Part shown: piece by piece, positions 53,195 through 60,927 of the stretch
Layout: every line of letters starts with the position of its first letter
Numbering within the stretch: position 1 is the first letter of the stretch
NCBI RefSeq assembly: GCF_007991655.1
Contig: NZ_BJYT01000028.1
Location: forward strand, 1 to 60,927
DNA from: Segetibacter aerophilus
GTDB taxonomy: Bacteria > Bacteroidota > Bacteroidia > Chitinophagales > Chitinophagaceae
Direction of reading: 5' to 3'
Length of the DNA: 60,927 nt
The notes under the pieces: generated by a model
Told to the model about the DNA's origin: nothing
The model's database searches: none
The model's input: the letters and a program-made list of their open reading frames with translations, nothing else
Made by a program: the position numbers and the translations under genes

Positions 53195-53860
53195 TTAATT
53201 AATAAAAAGCCTTAATGCAGCTTCCTTTTCCTGTTCTGTATCAGTAGGGTCGAGGTATTTTATTACTCGTGCAGGATTACCTACTACAACTGCATACGGA
53301 GAAACATCCTGAGATACTACCGCCTTGCAACCAATGACAGCACCTTTACCTATTGTAACCCCTGGTAAAATGATTGCTTCAAATCCAACCCATACATTCT
53401 CTTCAATTGTTACAGGTTGGGGATCAATAAACTCAAGATGTCGATTATAAGAATGTGCAGCTTGTTTTAGCATAGCTTTTCTAGCCGCTGGTGATTTTGT
53501 TTCCAGACCTAGCCAACTATCAGTTATAACTGATCCCCACGAAAACATACAATGATCTTTGATAATTACGGAGAGGTTACTAATGATTCGAGTGCATTGA
53601 AGAACAACAAACTTTCCAATATTTATTTCCCCATTTTCCCCTGTTGTAAAAATCCCATGTCCGTAATTTCCACTCGCATATCCCAACTTAAATCCTACAG
53701 GTTTCTTTGAATAAAAAGTAGTGAATGAGTACGACGTATCAGGATAAGCCATTTCTTCCAGCTCTATATTCGTCGGAAGGGGATTAGGATGCCAGTCACC
53801 CTCAATAAACAACTGCCCCGCCTCATTTTCAACGATCTCTTGTGCAAGTTGTTTATGCAT
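53195..53860 (-). CDS. Left-handed beta-helix acyltransferase (hexapeptide family)
   Basis: 221 residues. An N-terminal beta domain ('GDWHPNPLPTNIELEEMAY') precedes a left-handed beta-helix with hexapeptide repeats: 'ISNLSVIIKDHCMF', 'PVTIEENVWVGFEAIILPGVTIGKGAVIGCKAV', and the closing 'VVVGNPARVI'. These enzymes move acetyl or other acyl groups from a CoA thioester to sugars as trimers. It is a paralogue of the next gene upstream, with which it overlaps by 8 bases. Acceptor and donor cannot be read from sequence. Confidence 0.88.
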   Translation of the reverse strand: MHKQLAQEIVENEAGQLFIEGDWHPNPLPTNIELEEMAYPDTSYSFTTFYSKKPVGFKLGYASGNYGHGIFTTGENGEINIGKFVVLQCTRIISNLSVIIKDHCMFSWGSVITDSWLGLETKSPAARKAMLKQAAHSYNRHLEFIDPQPVTIEENVWVGFEAIILPGVTIGKGAVIGCKAVVSQDVSPYAVVVGNPARVIKYLDPTDTEQEKEAALRLFIN

Positions 53861-54458
53861 ATTCTAAAGATTTAATAATTGCCGGATTACCAGAAACAAT
53901 TGAACCCTTAGGAACATTTTTAGAGACTACGGCACCTGGTTCAATTATAGAACCCTTTCCTATAGTCACCCCTTTTAGTATCGTAGCGTTAAAACCAATC
54001 CATACATCATCCTCAATTATAACAGCAGCAGATTCGAAAAATGGCCTGCGTGATTTATTCCCCACCGTAGAAATGGTTATAGTATCTATTAGCCGATCTG
54101 CGGGATCAAGTGGATGAAAGTCAGTATCTACAATTGTAACTCCCCCTGCTATATGACAATATCTACCTATAATAATCTTTGAAGTAGCAGCTAAGGTTGC
54201 ACTTGAAATAAAACTATAATCCCCTATTTCTATATACCCATTCTTTTCGGGAGCAAGTGCAGGACTTTGAAGTGTGACATTGCTACCTACTTTTAATCCA
54301 ACTGCAAGCTGAGAAAAGAACTTTTTGAAGCATGACGATGAATCAATGACGGTATTGGTACCTATTTCAATGTTTGCTGGTATAGCGAAGCTGCACCAAT
54401 CTCCATCGATCTTCTTTCCCGGTACAAGCAAATGAAAAATTTTTGCGTTCGTTTTCAT
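53853..54458 (-). CDS. Left-handed beta-helix acyltransferase (hexapeptide family)
   Basis: 201 residues with the same layout as the neighbouring gene: an N-terminal beta domain ('GDWCSFAIPANIEIGTNTVI') and hexapeptide repeats around 'CHIAGGVTIVDTDFHPLDPADR', 'IEDDVWIGFNATILKGVTIG' and 'IVSGNPAIIKSLE'. The His in 'DTDFHP' is the usual catalytic position of xenobiotic/maltose-type acetyltransferases. It ends with an 8-base overlap with the following gene and lies 4 bases after a glycosyltransferase-like gene. The two paralogues probably acylate different positions. Confidence 0.88.
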   Translation of the reverse strand: MKTNAKIFHLLVPGKKIDGDWCSFAIPANIEIGTNTVIDSSSCFKKFFSQLAVGLKVGSNVTLQSPALAPEKNGYIEIGDYSFISSATLAATSKIIIGRYCHIAGGVTIVDTDFHPLDPADRLIDTITISTVGNKSRRPFFESAAVIIEDDVWIGFNATILKGVTIGKGSIIEPGAVVSKNVPKGSIVSGNPAIIKSLEYA

Positions 54459-54462
54459 AATC

Positions 54463-55653
54463 TTAATTCAGTTGTTCCAGCATTCTTAGCAAAACCACAT
54501 CACTGCTAAAATATGCACGGGCAATTTGCTCTGCTTGTTTAGAATGATACGGGAGATTAGAATTTATCTCCTTCAGTGCTTCAATGGCTGAAGAAATGTT
54601 ATCAAAGGCAATTACACCATTGCCTGAAGGGATATATTTAGACCAACCTGTTTCCTCGGTAATAACGGGTTTACCTGCAGCTAAATAGCAGGCAGATCGA
54701 CAAGAGAACCATCCACTGTTGGACTTTACATAAGTTTCTTTTGCCACAGAAAATTCACCAATCGATTTCAATATGAAAGCTTTGTAATCTTTGGTGTTAC
54801 CGACCGTAGTCGACGGTTCAAGTATTTTCCAGCCAAGTCCTTCTAATTCTATCCCACAATAATTACTTTCTTTATTCAAGGGTTTATTAACTACAACTTC
54901 AAATTCAACCCCAGGCAGCAGCGCTGGCACTTGTTTAAATTTCTCAAACTCAACATCTTTTTGGCCCCATTCTTCATTGTTGTATTCCAGTTTTTTTCTG
55001 CCGCTCCAATTCATTATACTCGTAAACTTTTTCCCGGAAACTCTTGAGTTGTTTTTCCACAGGTCCAGGCAAATAGGTTGCCTTGTTGCATGCCATTTAT
55101 AATTGAAAGTTGGAATTTCACAATCTTCCGCCCCAATATTTTCCCCAAACGAAAACAAATAATTGTGATTCTCAATCATTTTTTTCGTGCTCCAATTTCT
55201 AGACTCAGAATCATTTTTTATCTCAATTGCATATTGTATTTGAGTAAACATTGGATCAGAATCTATTAATATACGATGGGGTATTTTCAAATATTCGTCT
55301 CTTAAATAGGTTGAACAGGAAATATTAATAAACACATTTGCTGTTTCACATATTTCCAGAATTCGTTGTTCAGACAAACCGAATGACAAGCCGGAAGCAA
55401 TATCACGATACGCCCATCTATCCTCTAAACCAAAACTCTCCATCATTTCTTTCAAATAACTAACACATCTGGACGCATCATCCCAGGAACTGCCATTCTT
55501 TTGAAAAACAGGGTATTGCATTGTATCTTCAATATAATAGACATCATGACCCAAAAGCTTTAAACCTAGTGGATATTGAATATAATCCCACGTAGCTCCT
55601 CCTGTAGGATATAACCCTATGTAACCCCCAACTATAATTCTTAATTTTTCCAT
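54463..55653 (-). CDS. Putative GT-B glycosyltransferase
   Basis: 396 residues. It starts 'MEKLRIIVGGYIGLYPTGGA', like GT-B enzymes, with 'QYPLGLKLLGHDVYYIEDT'. The C-terminal half has 'SGWFSCRSACYLAAGKPVIT' and 'YIPSGNGVIAFDNISSAIEAL', positioned as in GT1/GT4-like donor domains. The overall match to a named family is weak, so the role as sugar transferase is an inference from fold pattern and operon context. The spacing of 4 bases to the next gene supports co-translation. Confidence 0.65.
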   Translation of the reverse strand: MEKLRIIVGGYIGLYPTGGATWDYIQYPLGLKLLGHDVYYIEDTMQYPVFQKNGSSWDDASRCVSYLKEMMESFGLEDRWAYRDIASGLSFGLSEQRILEICETANVFINISCSTYLRDEYLKIPHRILIDSDPMFTQIQYAIEIKNDSESRNWSTKKMIENHNYLFSFGENIGAEDCEIPTFNYKWHATRQPICLDLWKNNSRVSGKKFTSIMNWSGRKKLEYNNEEWGQKDVEFEKFKQVPALLPGVEFEVVVNKPLNKESNYCGIELEGLGWKILEPSTTVGNTKDYKAFILKSIGEFSVAKETYVKSNSGWFSCRSACYLAAGKPVITEETGWSKYIPSGNGVIAFDNISSAIEALKEINSNLPYHSKQAEQIARAYFSSDVVLLRMLEQLN

Positions 55654-55756
55654 TATATGATAAAAGGAGTGCTCTTTTCTTAAGGTAATTTGCGGACCTG
55701 AAATATTATTATTCGTACGTTGGTTTCAATTCCTGCATTTCATCTTCTAATTGCTC

Positions 55757-58348
55757 CTAAAATAAACCTACATACTGCTCTTTCTCTTCCCTCACTTTTT
55801 CGCTATGTACAATATTCAACTTACTTTCTTTCTCATCAAGCTTAGCCAAATTAGTGAAGCCGGTAACAATACAATTAACAACAGATGCTGAGTCAAGAAT
55901 GTATTTTAAAAATATAGCTGCTGTAAGGAAACAAAGAATAGCTCCAGCAATCCAACTATGGTCAATCAAGGCAAAAGTGGTTATGGCAGTAAGTACTCCT
56001 ATTAAAAACAATCCGCCTAAAGAATATTTAGACCAATATCTAAACTTTACATACTGCTTATTCGCCCCATGTTCTTCAACTGTAAGCACTCCTTTAGCTG
56101 TGGAAAATAAGCCATTGCGTGTTTTAATATCCCACTTGTCAAAATCTCCACCGCGCTTCACTCGTGCTTTTAAGCCTATTATATTTTGCTCGATTTCTTC
56201 AAGCCATGTTTCATTTGATTTCCAGCTGACTTCGTTCCAATGGGTTAAAGTCTTTGATTTAAAAAGGGTTAGATTTTTAAAACTTGCTTTTGCGCCTCTT
56301 ATACGCCATGGTGTTAGACCATTTTTTATTCTTCCCCGTAACCTTGCAACCGGCTGAACAATATGGAGTAGCACAATTAATAAAAAGTATTTCCAGTTAT
56401 GCTCCTGCCCTTTAGATAGCGACGTATTCTTTACAGCGCTTATTATTCCCTGGATAATTATTACTGCAATAGATGCAATAAATACGGGCCATAGAGCTAG
56501 CAAAGGAGTCCACAAAGAGCCGAGACATGCCATAACTCCAAACAATGTAGATAATAAATACCACTCAGGCATTAAGGGAATACAGTTAAGAAATCCTTCT
56601 GCTGGTTGATATACGGATTGAAATAACGCACTTCCCCAGGTGCCGTGAAACACTTTGCCTTTTTTTACATTTATTGGTAATGTAAAACCATTACCATAAA
56701 TACGCCCAGCCCAAGTCAGATGTCCAAACCCATTATATTTTTCAGGCCATTTTGACTCTAATAAAGCTTCCGCTTTACCATAACCTTGTTGTTGTTTCCA
56801 GTATGCTTTCAGCGAATTACGACGATGATGCCATACTAATGCTGATGGATGAAACCCGATGGTATATCCTGCTTCCTGAATTCTCCAGCAGACATCCACA
56901 TCATCACCGGCAGCACGATACATTGGATCAAACCCACCAATTTTCATTAGTACGTCTTTCCTAACGGACAAATTACAACCAGGAATATGTTCAGCAATCT
57001 CATCAGTTTCTAACACATGAACAGGTCCACCGGGGGCATTAGCTACACAGGTTGCAATGGGTCCATCTTCACTCGGAATAATATTAGGTCCTCCCATTGC
57101 AGCATGTGTACTGTTGTTGTAAGCATAAGCGAGGTAATGTAACCAGTGGTCGTCAGGATAAGCATCATCATCAATATAAGCTAGTATTTCGCCTTTTGCA
57201 TTATACATGCCTGTATTACGGGCACTGCTTAATCCACGATTGGATGTATTGATTAACTTAACCGGGTATTCGCTTACTATTTGAGCTAAATTATCTTTTG
57301 AACCGTCATTTACCACTATTACCTCAAACTTAGGATACTTCAATTTTACCAGTCCCTCCATTGTATCACGAATAGTGGCAGAACCGTTATAACTACATAC
57401 TATTACCGAGATAAAAGGAAAGTTTTGAATGCCTGCAAACGGAACCTTAGCCATAGCCTTAACAACTGCAGACAATGCCGGCTTGGGTCTTCTTTCCCTG
57501 TCAACTAATCCAAAGTCCCAGTCCTCAATTTCGAATCCTCCGCGCCACCATTCGTCGGTCCATGCAAAAACAAACATACCTGCACAACCTTTACCAAACA
57601 CAGTTTCGATTTGCCACTTTAATACTTCGGCTTGTTTTTCATGCCCGTTACGCATACTGTCTAATCCAATCTCAGCAAGAACGAGCGGACGATCGCCGGA
57701 AAGATTATGAAGGCGTGAAATGTATTTACTTAGCTTTTCTGGCGTTTCGAGGTAAACATTAAAACAATCAAAATCAAGGAAAGACAAATCCAGATATTCC
57801 GTGGTTGGATAGTTGACGTAGGTAACTAACCCTTGCGGATCAACTTCTTTTACCGCTTTATATAAAGACTTTAAAAATGCTTCAATCTTAGCTTTTCCGT
57901 ACCATCTTACAATTGGTGCAGGAATTTCATTACCTATAGTATAGCATAAAATAGCAGGATGATTCTCGCAAAACACAACACCTTCCTTTACCCTTTTAAC
58001 GATGTCCTTTTTTCTTTCTTTTGTATCAAGGAAAGTAATGTGTTGCTCCCACGGAAGACCTACCATCACCTTTAGTTGATGTCTTTCTGCAGTATCAAGA
58101 AGATATTTTGGAGGAACTGTGTATGTTCTAACAGCATTCATTCCTTCACAAGCCATCAAAGAAAAATCTTTCTCTACAGTTTCAGCATCGGGAAACTGAA
58201 CGTCGTTATCATCTGGTTTAAAAGTGCCATAAGTAACACCTTTTATGTAGAACTTTCGATTTTTGGCGTAGAGGAACTTTCCCTTTACATGCATTCTTTT
58301 TGTTTCTGTTCTATAGATAAAACTCTTACTTTCCATAATCATATGCAT
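55757..58348 (-). CDS. Fusion of a GH2/GH5-like barrel with a GT2 transferase and membrane segments
   Basis: 863 residues, with several possible ATG starts between 58348 and 58336. The N-terminal third is a glycosidase-type TIM barrel ('YIKGVTYGTFKPDD', 'MNAVRTYTVPP') with both clan-A catalytic glutamates in place: Glu141 in 'YTIGNEIP' and Glu226 in 'VLAEIGLDS'. From about 312 a GT2 domain follows: 'FISVIVCSYNGS', 'VVNDGSKD', 'YIDDDAYPDD' (Asp393-395), and 'GCNLSVRKDVLMKIGGFD'. Membrane helices follow near 598-635, 650-670 and 775-815. One polypeptide thus carries glycan-cutting or binding and glycan-building modules. It is the first gene of the operon. Confidence 0.9.
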   Translation of the reverse strand: MHMIMESKSFIYRTETKRMHVKGKFLYAKNRKFYIKGVTYGTFKPDDNDVQFPDAETVEKDFSLMACEGMNAVRTYTVPPKYLLDTAERHQLKVMVGLPWEQHITFLDTKERKKDIVKRVKEGVVFCENHPAILCYTIGNEIPAPIVRWYGKAKIEAFLKSLYKAVKEVDPQGLVTYVNYPTTEYLDLSFLDFDCFNVYLETPEKLSKYISRLHNLSGDRPLVLAEIGLDSMRNGHEKQAEVLKWQIETVFGKGCAGMFVFAWTDEWWRGGFEIEDWDFGLVDRERRPKPALSAVVKAMAKVPFAGIQNFPFISVIVCSYNGSATIRDTMEGLVKLKYPKFEVIVVNDGSKDNLAQIVSEYPVKLINTSNRGLSSARNTGMYNAKGEILAYIDDDAYPDDHWLHYLAYAYNNSTHAAMGGPNIIPSEDGPIATCVANAPGGPVHVLETDEIAEHIPGCNLSVRKDVLMKIGGFDPMYRAAGDDVDVCWRIQEAGYTIGFHPSALVWHHRRNSLKAYWKQQQGYGKAEALLESKWPEKYNGFGHLTWAGRIYGNGFTLPINVKKGKVFHGTWGSALFQSVYQPAEGFLNCIPLMPEWYLLSTLFGVMACLGSLWTPLLALWPVFIASIAVIIIQGIISAVKNTSLSKGQEHNWKYFLLIVLLHIVQPVARLRGRIKNGLTPWRIRGAKASFKNLTLFKSKTLTHWNEVSWKSNETWLEEIEQNIIGLKARVKRGGDFDKWDIKTRNGLFSTAKGVLTVEEHGANKQYVKFRYWSKYSLGGLFLIGVLTAITTFALIDHSWIAGAILCFLTAAIFLKYILDSASVVNCIVTGFTNLAKLDEKESKLNIVHSEKVREEKEQYVGLF

Positions 58349-59141
58349 TAGGTAAATAATTACGTCTCCAGCAAAAGCTATGGAGCAATAAGCAGCGAGA
58401 GATAGTCGAATTTAATTTTCAGAAGCTTTCATAGGTTCTTCGCATAAATGAGCCTTGGACATTGGAAACTAGTACCGATAGAGGTACCAGAAGAAGCTTT
58501 AAATGGAATGCAATAGTATAAAAAAGATCAATATAAGATTTCCTGTTGAACGGTTTTTAATCTTATTCTAATTAACCATAAACGAACAGGGCAATATATT
58601 TCTAACGCAGCAACCGTATACAGATGTAGTTTTTAACCAACTATGTATATTGTTCAATCCGTAACTCCATTCTTATTTAAGGAATTTTTAATTTGAACAT
58701 AAATTTTAGTAATTCCCTCAACTATGCAGTCAACAAAATATTACTACTATTTGAAAAATCATAATCTTCAAGCTTTTTATACTATATAATTAATGTTTGA
58801 AATCTGGAAACCAGCAAATAAAAACTATCGTAGAATGACTTAAGATGGATGAGCTATTCATTATACTACTGAAACTGCTTATGGTTTAGTTTCAGATATT
58901 TTTCAAGGGTAAGGAGTTGAAACAATTTTTCGGACTGAATGCATAGACTCTCTATAAACAGTAAGGAACAGTACCTGTACTTTGAACGTCTTATAGATTT
59001 TAATATTAGCGAAGTAGTGGCGGAGGAGTTATGGGGGGTGGGGTTCTTTGAATGGTGGCTCAAAGTCCGATGGAGGCAGTAAGTGCTAATAAGATACGTA
59101 AGATTACATCTTTGTAAGTTTAGTCAATCTAACGCTCAATA
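58349..59141. other. Gap between the glycan operon and the mobilization module
   Basis: These 793 bases should hold the glycan operon promoter at the left and the 3' end of the mobilization transcript at the right. Two short opposing frames overlap near 58866-59082; neither has a recognised family. I see no tRNA gene or clear attachment repeat that would mark the end of the mobile element. Confidence 0.4.
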
Positions 59142-59660
59142 TTATTGGAGCAGGTTCTTCCATACACTATCCATCTTTAGCTTAACTGTCTTTTTGCTAT
59201 TGTTGTAAAGATAATTCCAGGCCTTTCTATAGGGTGTACTCTCAAGCTCCTTATACCTTAGCACAGCATTGCGGTCTATAAACTGTTTACCTAAAGAAAA
59301 AAGGTAAGTAGCTATTAGAAAAATCATCATCCAGAAAAGAAGTCGACCAAACACAAGGTGATAGTACTCTCTTGCGCCATCTTCAGGAAAGAGTAGTATT
59401 CTATGTTGCCTTGTTATGCTTTTTGGTTGTTTCTCAATAATACTCGCCAGCCTGAGTACGCCTTCGTTTACTGCTCTAGTCATCGGTTCTGGGTCAGTTA
59501 CGGGAGCACTTACTTTTATGTTGCTTAGCTTCAATTCAAAATCATCTACTTTATTATTCAGATCAGACACAACTGCTACCAACTTTGCATTTTGTTGCTT
59601 TAATTCCTGAAGGTCTTCCATTACTTCAGTTAGTACTGTTTGTATGATTTCAGCTTCCAT
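59142..59660 (-). CDS. Coiled-coil membrane protein of a mobilization module
   Basis: 172 residues. An N-terminal coiled coil ('LQELKQQNAKLVAVVSDLNN', residues about 15-50) is followed by a linker, one membrane helix (about 122-145) and a basic tail. Proteins of this shape often follow the relaxase gene in Bacteroidota mobilizable elements, and here the gene starts 14 bases after the relaxase stop. The function is unknown; anchoring the relaxosome to the membrane is possible. Confidence 0.7.
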   Translation of the reverse strand: MEAEIIQTVLTEVMEDLQELKQQNAKLVAVVSDLNNKVDDFELKLSNIKVSAPVTDPEPMTRAVNEGVLRLASIIEKQPKSITRQHRILLFPEDGAREYYHLVFGRLLFWMMIFLIATYLFSLGKQFIDRNAVLRYKELESTPYRKAWNYLYNNSKKTVKLKMDSVWKNLLQ

Positions 59661-59673
59661 AGTGTCGGTTGAT

Positions 59674-60603
59674 TTACAAGCGATGAGATTGCCTTTTTTT
59701 CTTTCGCTTTTGTTTAAAATGTTTGTCTATTTCTTCGTTGTTGGGTTGTGGCTTCATAAGCACATCCATGGTGCCTTCTTCATTGCTTTTAAAGATTGAA
59801 TCATTTGAACTTGCAGGCTGCTGAACGAAGGGTTGGGCCGGTAGATTACTTTGTCCTTGCGCTCGTAATACTTGCTGCCTGGCAAGTATTTTTTCAATCG
59901 TTGCCAGGGAGTAATTCAGTTCACTGCCTTTCACAGTAACTTTCTTTTCATCCGTAAAACTTATCCCTCTACCCTTTATAATTTTATATCCTCTTTTATT
60001 CATTGCGGCTTCAAATTGGTGTAGGTCCTTACACTCCTTTAATGCCTGCTGAATATTGCTTCTTAGCAGTTCCTTTCGCTGGTCAAAACGGGAAATACTT
60101 CTTTGCTCTTTTGATAAATACTTCCTAGGACTAAGCACTTGTTTTAGCTCATATCTCAATTCCATTTTCCGGCAGTACTTAGCCATCTTCTGGTAGTTGT
60201 TACTGTCGCTTACAGTCCGTTGATCAAAGCCAATTCTGTTGGCTACAATATGCAGATGCTGGTGGTTGGTATCACGATGAGCAATGGCTATGTATTGATT
60301 GTTTTCAAAGCCCAGGTCTTTGGCGCAATGTTCACTCATCTCCATCAGCTTATCCTTGCTTAAATTTTCTCCAGCAGCAAAGCTTAGAGTAACATGCAAA
60401 ACGGGTTTGGACAATTTCATATTTAACTGCCTTACTTCATTAAATTGCTGTACTAATTCCTTCTCGTTTCCGAAGCATTTGTTGAACATTAGGATCTCTG
60501 CTCTGTCCTTCATTACCTGCTGATCTTTCTGTTGAATTTTGTCATGGAGGCAGTATGCAATGCATCCTCTAAAAAACTTTCCGATTGTTATTTTTCCAAT
60601 CAT
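59674..60603 (-). CDS. Relaxase / mobilization nuclease (MobB-like, Bacteroidetes type)
   Basis: 309 residues with the relaxase fold: 'MIGKITIGKFFRGCIAYCLH' holds the candidate catalytic Tyr17, and the histidine triad region is 'AHRDTNHQHLHIVANR' (His109, His114, His116, His118). It nicks the origin of transfer and carries the strand into the recipient. A Lys/Arg-rich C terminus follows. Its ATG overlaps the MobC-like stop by 4 bases. Confidence 0.93.
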   Translation of the reverse strand: MIGKITIGKFFRGCIAYCLHDKIQQKDQQVMKDRAEILMFNKCFGNEKELVQQFNEVRQLNMKLSKPVLHVTLSFAAGENLSKDKLMEMSEHCAKDLGFENNQYIAIAHRDTNHQHLHIVANRIGFDQRTVSDSNNYQKMAKYCRKMELRYELKQVLSPRKYLSKEQRSISRFDQRKELLRSNIQQALKECKDLHQFEAAMNKRGYKIIKGRGISFTDEKKVTVKGSELNYSLATIEKILARQQVLRAQGQSNLPAQPFVQQPASSNDSIFKSNEEGTMDVLMKPQPNNEEIDKHFKQKRKKKRQSHRL

Positions 60604-60927
60604 TCAAAATAGTTTTTGAAGTTGTTTACAAACTGTTTTATTTGTCCAACCAGCCACTGCAATTCTGCTCTTTCCATCGCATTTAATTCATCAAAACTGT
60701 TTCGTTTTTTTGCTATCTGGTTTACGTTTGCAGCTATATGATTTAGACTTGCAATGCCTTGCAACACTTCCTTTGGAAGTACTTTTTTTCGTGTGTCAAC
60801 CTGTCCTTTTAAACCAAGTGTTCTTAAAAATTCTGATACACTTGCATTAGCCGTCTTTGCTTTATGCTCAATCACATCGCGTTCAACTAGTGTACACATT
60901 ACAGCAAGTTGTTCGCTTCGCTTCACG
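60600..60927 (-). CDS. MobC-like relaxosome accessory protein, 5' end outside the window
   Basis: 108 residues are visible, but homologues usually carry a short basic N terminus with a GRPKK-type motif before 'KRSEQLAVMCTLVERDVIEH', so the gene very likely continues beyond the right edge; the GTG at 60926 is probably internal. 'NASVSEFLRTLGL' is the ribbon-helix-helix-like part, and 'LNHIAANVNQIAKK' the conserved MobC segment. It helps the relaxase load at the origin of transfer. Confidence 0.9.
   Translation of the reverse strand, partial: VKRSEQLAVMCTLVERDVIEHKAKTANASVSEFLRTLGLKGQVDTRKKVLPKEVLQGIASLNHIAANVNQIAKKRNSFDELNAMERAELQWLVGQIKQFVNNFKNYFE

Noticed and set aside
58866-59082. Two opposing short frames (65 residues minus, 47 residues plus)
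   Set aside because: They overlap each other, have no recognisable domain and no supporting neighbours.
1-60927. tRNA, rRNA or complete insertion sequences
   Set aside because: No cloverleaf-like tRNA, rRNA segment or transposase with terminal repeats could be recognised on reading both strands.

Overview
The window is a piece of a Bacteroidota chromosome, most likely family Chitinophagaceae. The evidence is a SusC/SusD pair with a DUF3823 lipoprotein, two proteins with type IX secretion (T9SS) sorting tails, a LytTR response regulator paired with a TPR histidine kinase, AT-rich intergenic DNA, few Shine-Dalgarno sequences and a Bacteroidetes-type mobilization module at the right edge. The genus cannot be fixed by eye.

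Layout. (1) 1-419: the tail of a T9SS cargo gene, closed by a strong terminator. (2) 877-14845, plus strand: an exopolysaccharide locus of Wzx/Wzy type. It has a structured leader, a Wza-like export lipoprotein, a Wzc-like tyrosine autokinase, a flippase, five glycosyltransferases around a Wzy/ligase-like membrane protein, a WecG/TagA transferase, a 35-residue membrane peptide and a FkbM methyltransferase. No initiating phosphoglycosyl transferase lies in the window. (3) 15141-17760, minus strand: small housekeeping genes (ArsR regulator coupled to an AHSA1-like protein, two small proteins, an alpha/beta hydrolase). (4) 18045-36398, minus strand: a polysaccharide utilization locus. It has GH92 and GH71/99-like enzymes, SusC, SusD, DUF3823, a double beta-helix glycan-active protein, and a set that looks like a periplasmic oxidation route (mutarotase-like protein, PQQ dehydrogenase with haem c, Tat-exported mannonate-dehydratase-like enzyme). 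Immediately upstream, 36784-39336 encodes a membrane-spanning regulator with an external LamG/Kelch-like sensor and an internal SARP-type DNA-binding domain. (5) 39736-46381, minus strand: a repeat-rich tail-fibre-like surface protein, a small T9SS protein, and a LytTR regulator with its TPR sensor kinase. (6) 47544-58348, minus strand: a second, compact glycan operon with overlapping genes: a GH-GT2 membrane fusion, two GT-B-like transferases, two left-handed beta-helix acyltransferases, an MsbA-like ABC exporter, an acyltransferase-PIG-L deacetylase fusion and a pyruvyl transferase. (7) 59142-60927: part of a mobilizable element (MobC-like protein, relaxase, coiled-coil membrane protein).

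How it fits together. Two opposing glycan-building loci flank a glycan-eating locus. The first builder is a classic flippase/polymerase system; the second would build a lipid-linked or low-molecular-weight decorated glycan and flip it with one ABC transporter. The second operon, the Tat/PQQ oxidative branch in the utilization locus and the membrane-tethered SARP sensor are the most promising candidates for undescribed biology. All functional calls rest on motif reading; no database search was possible.
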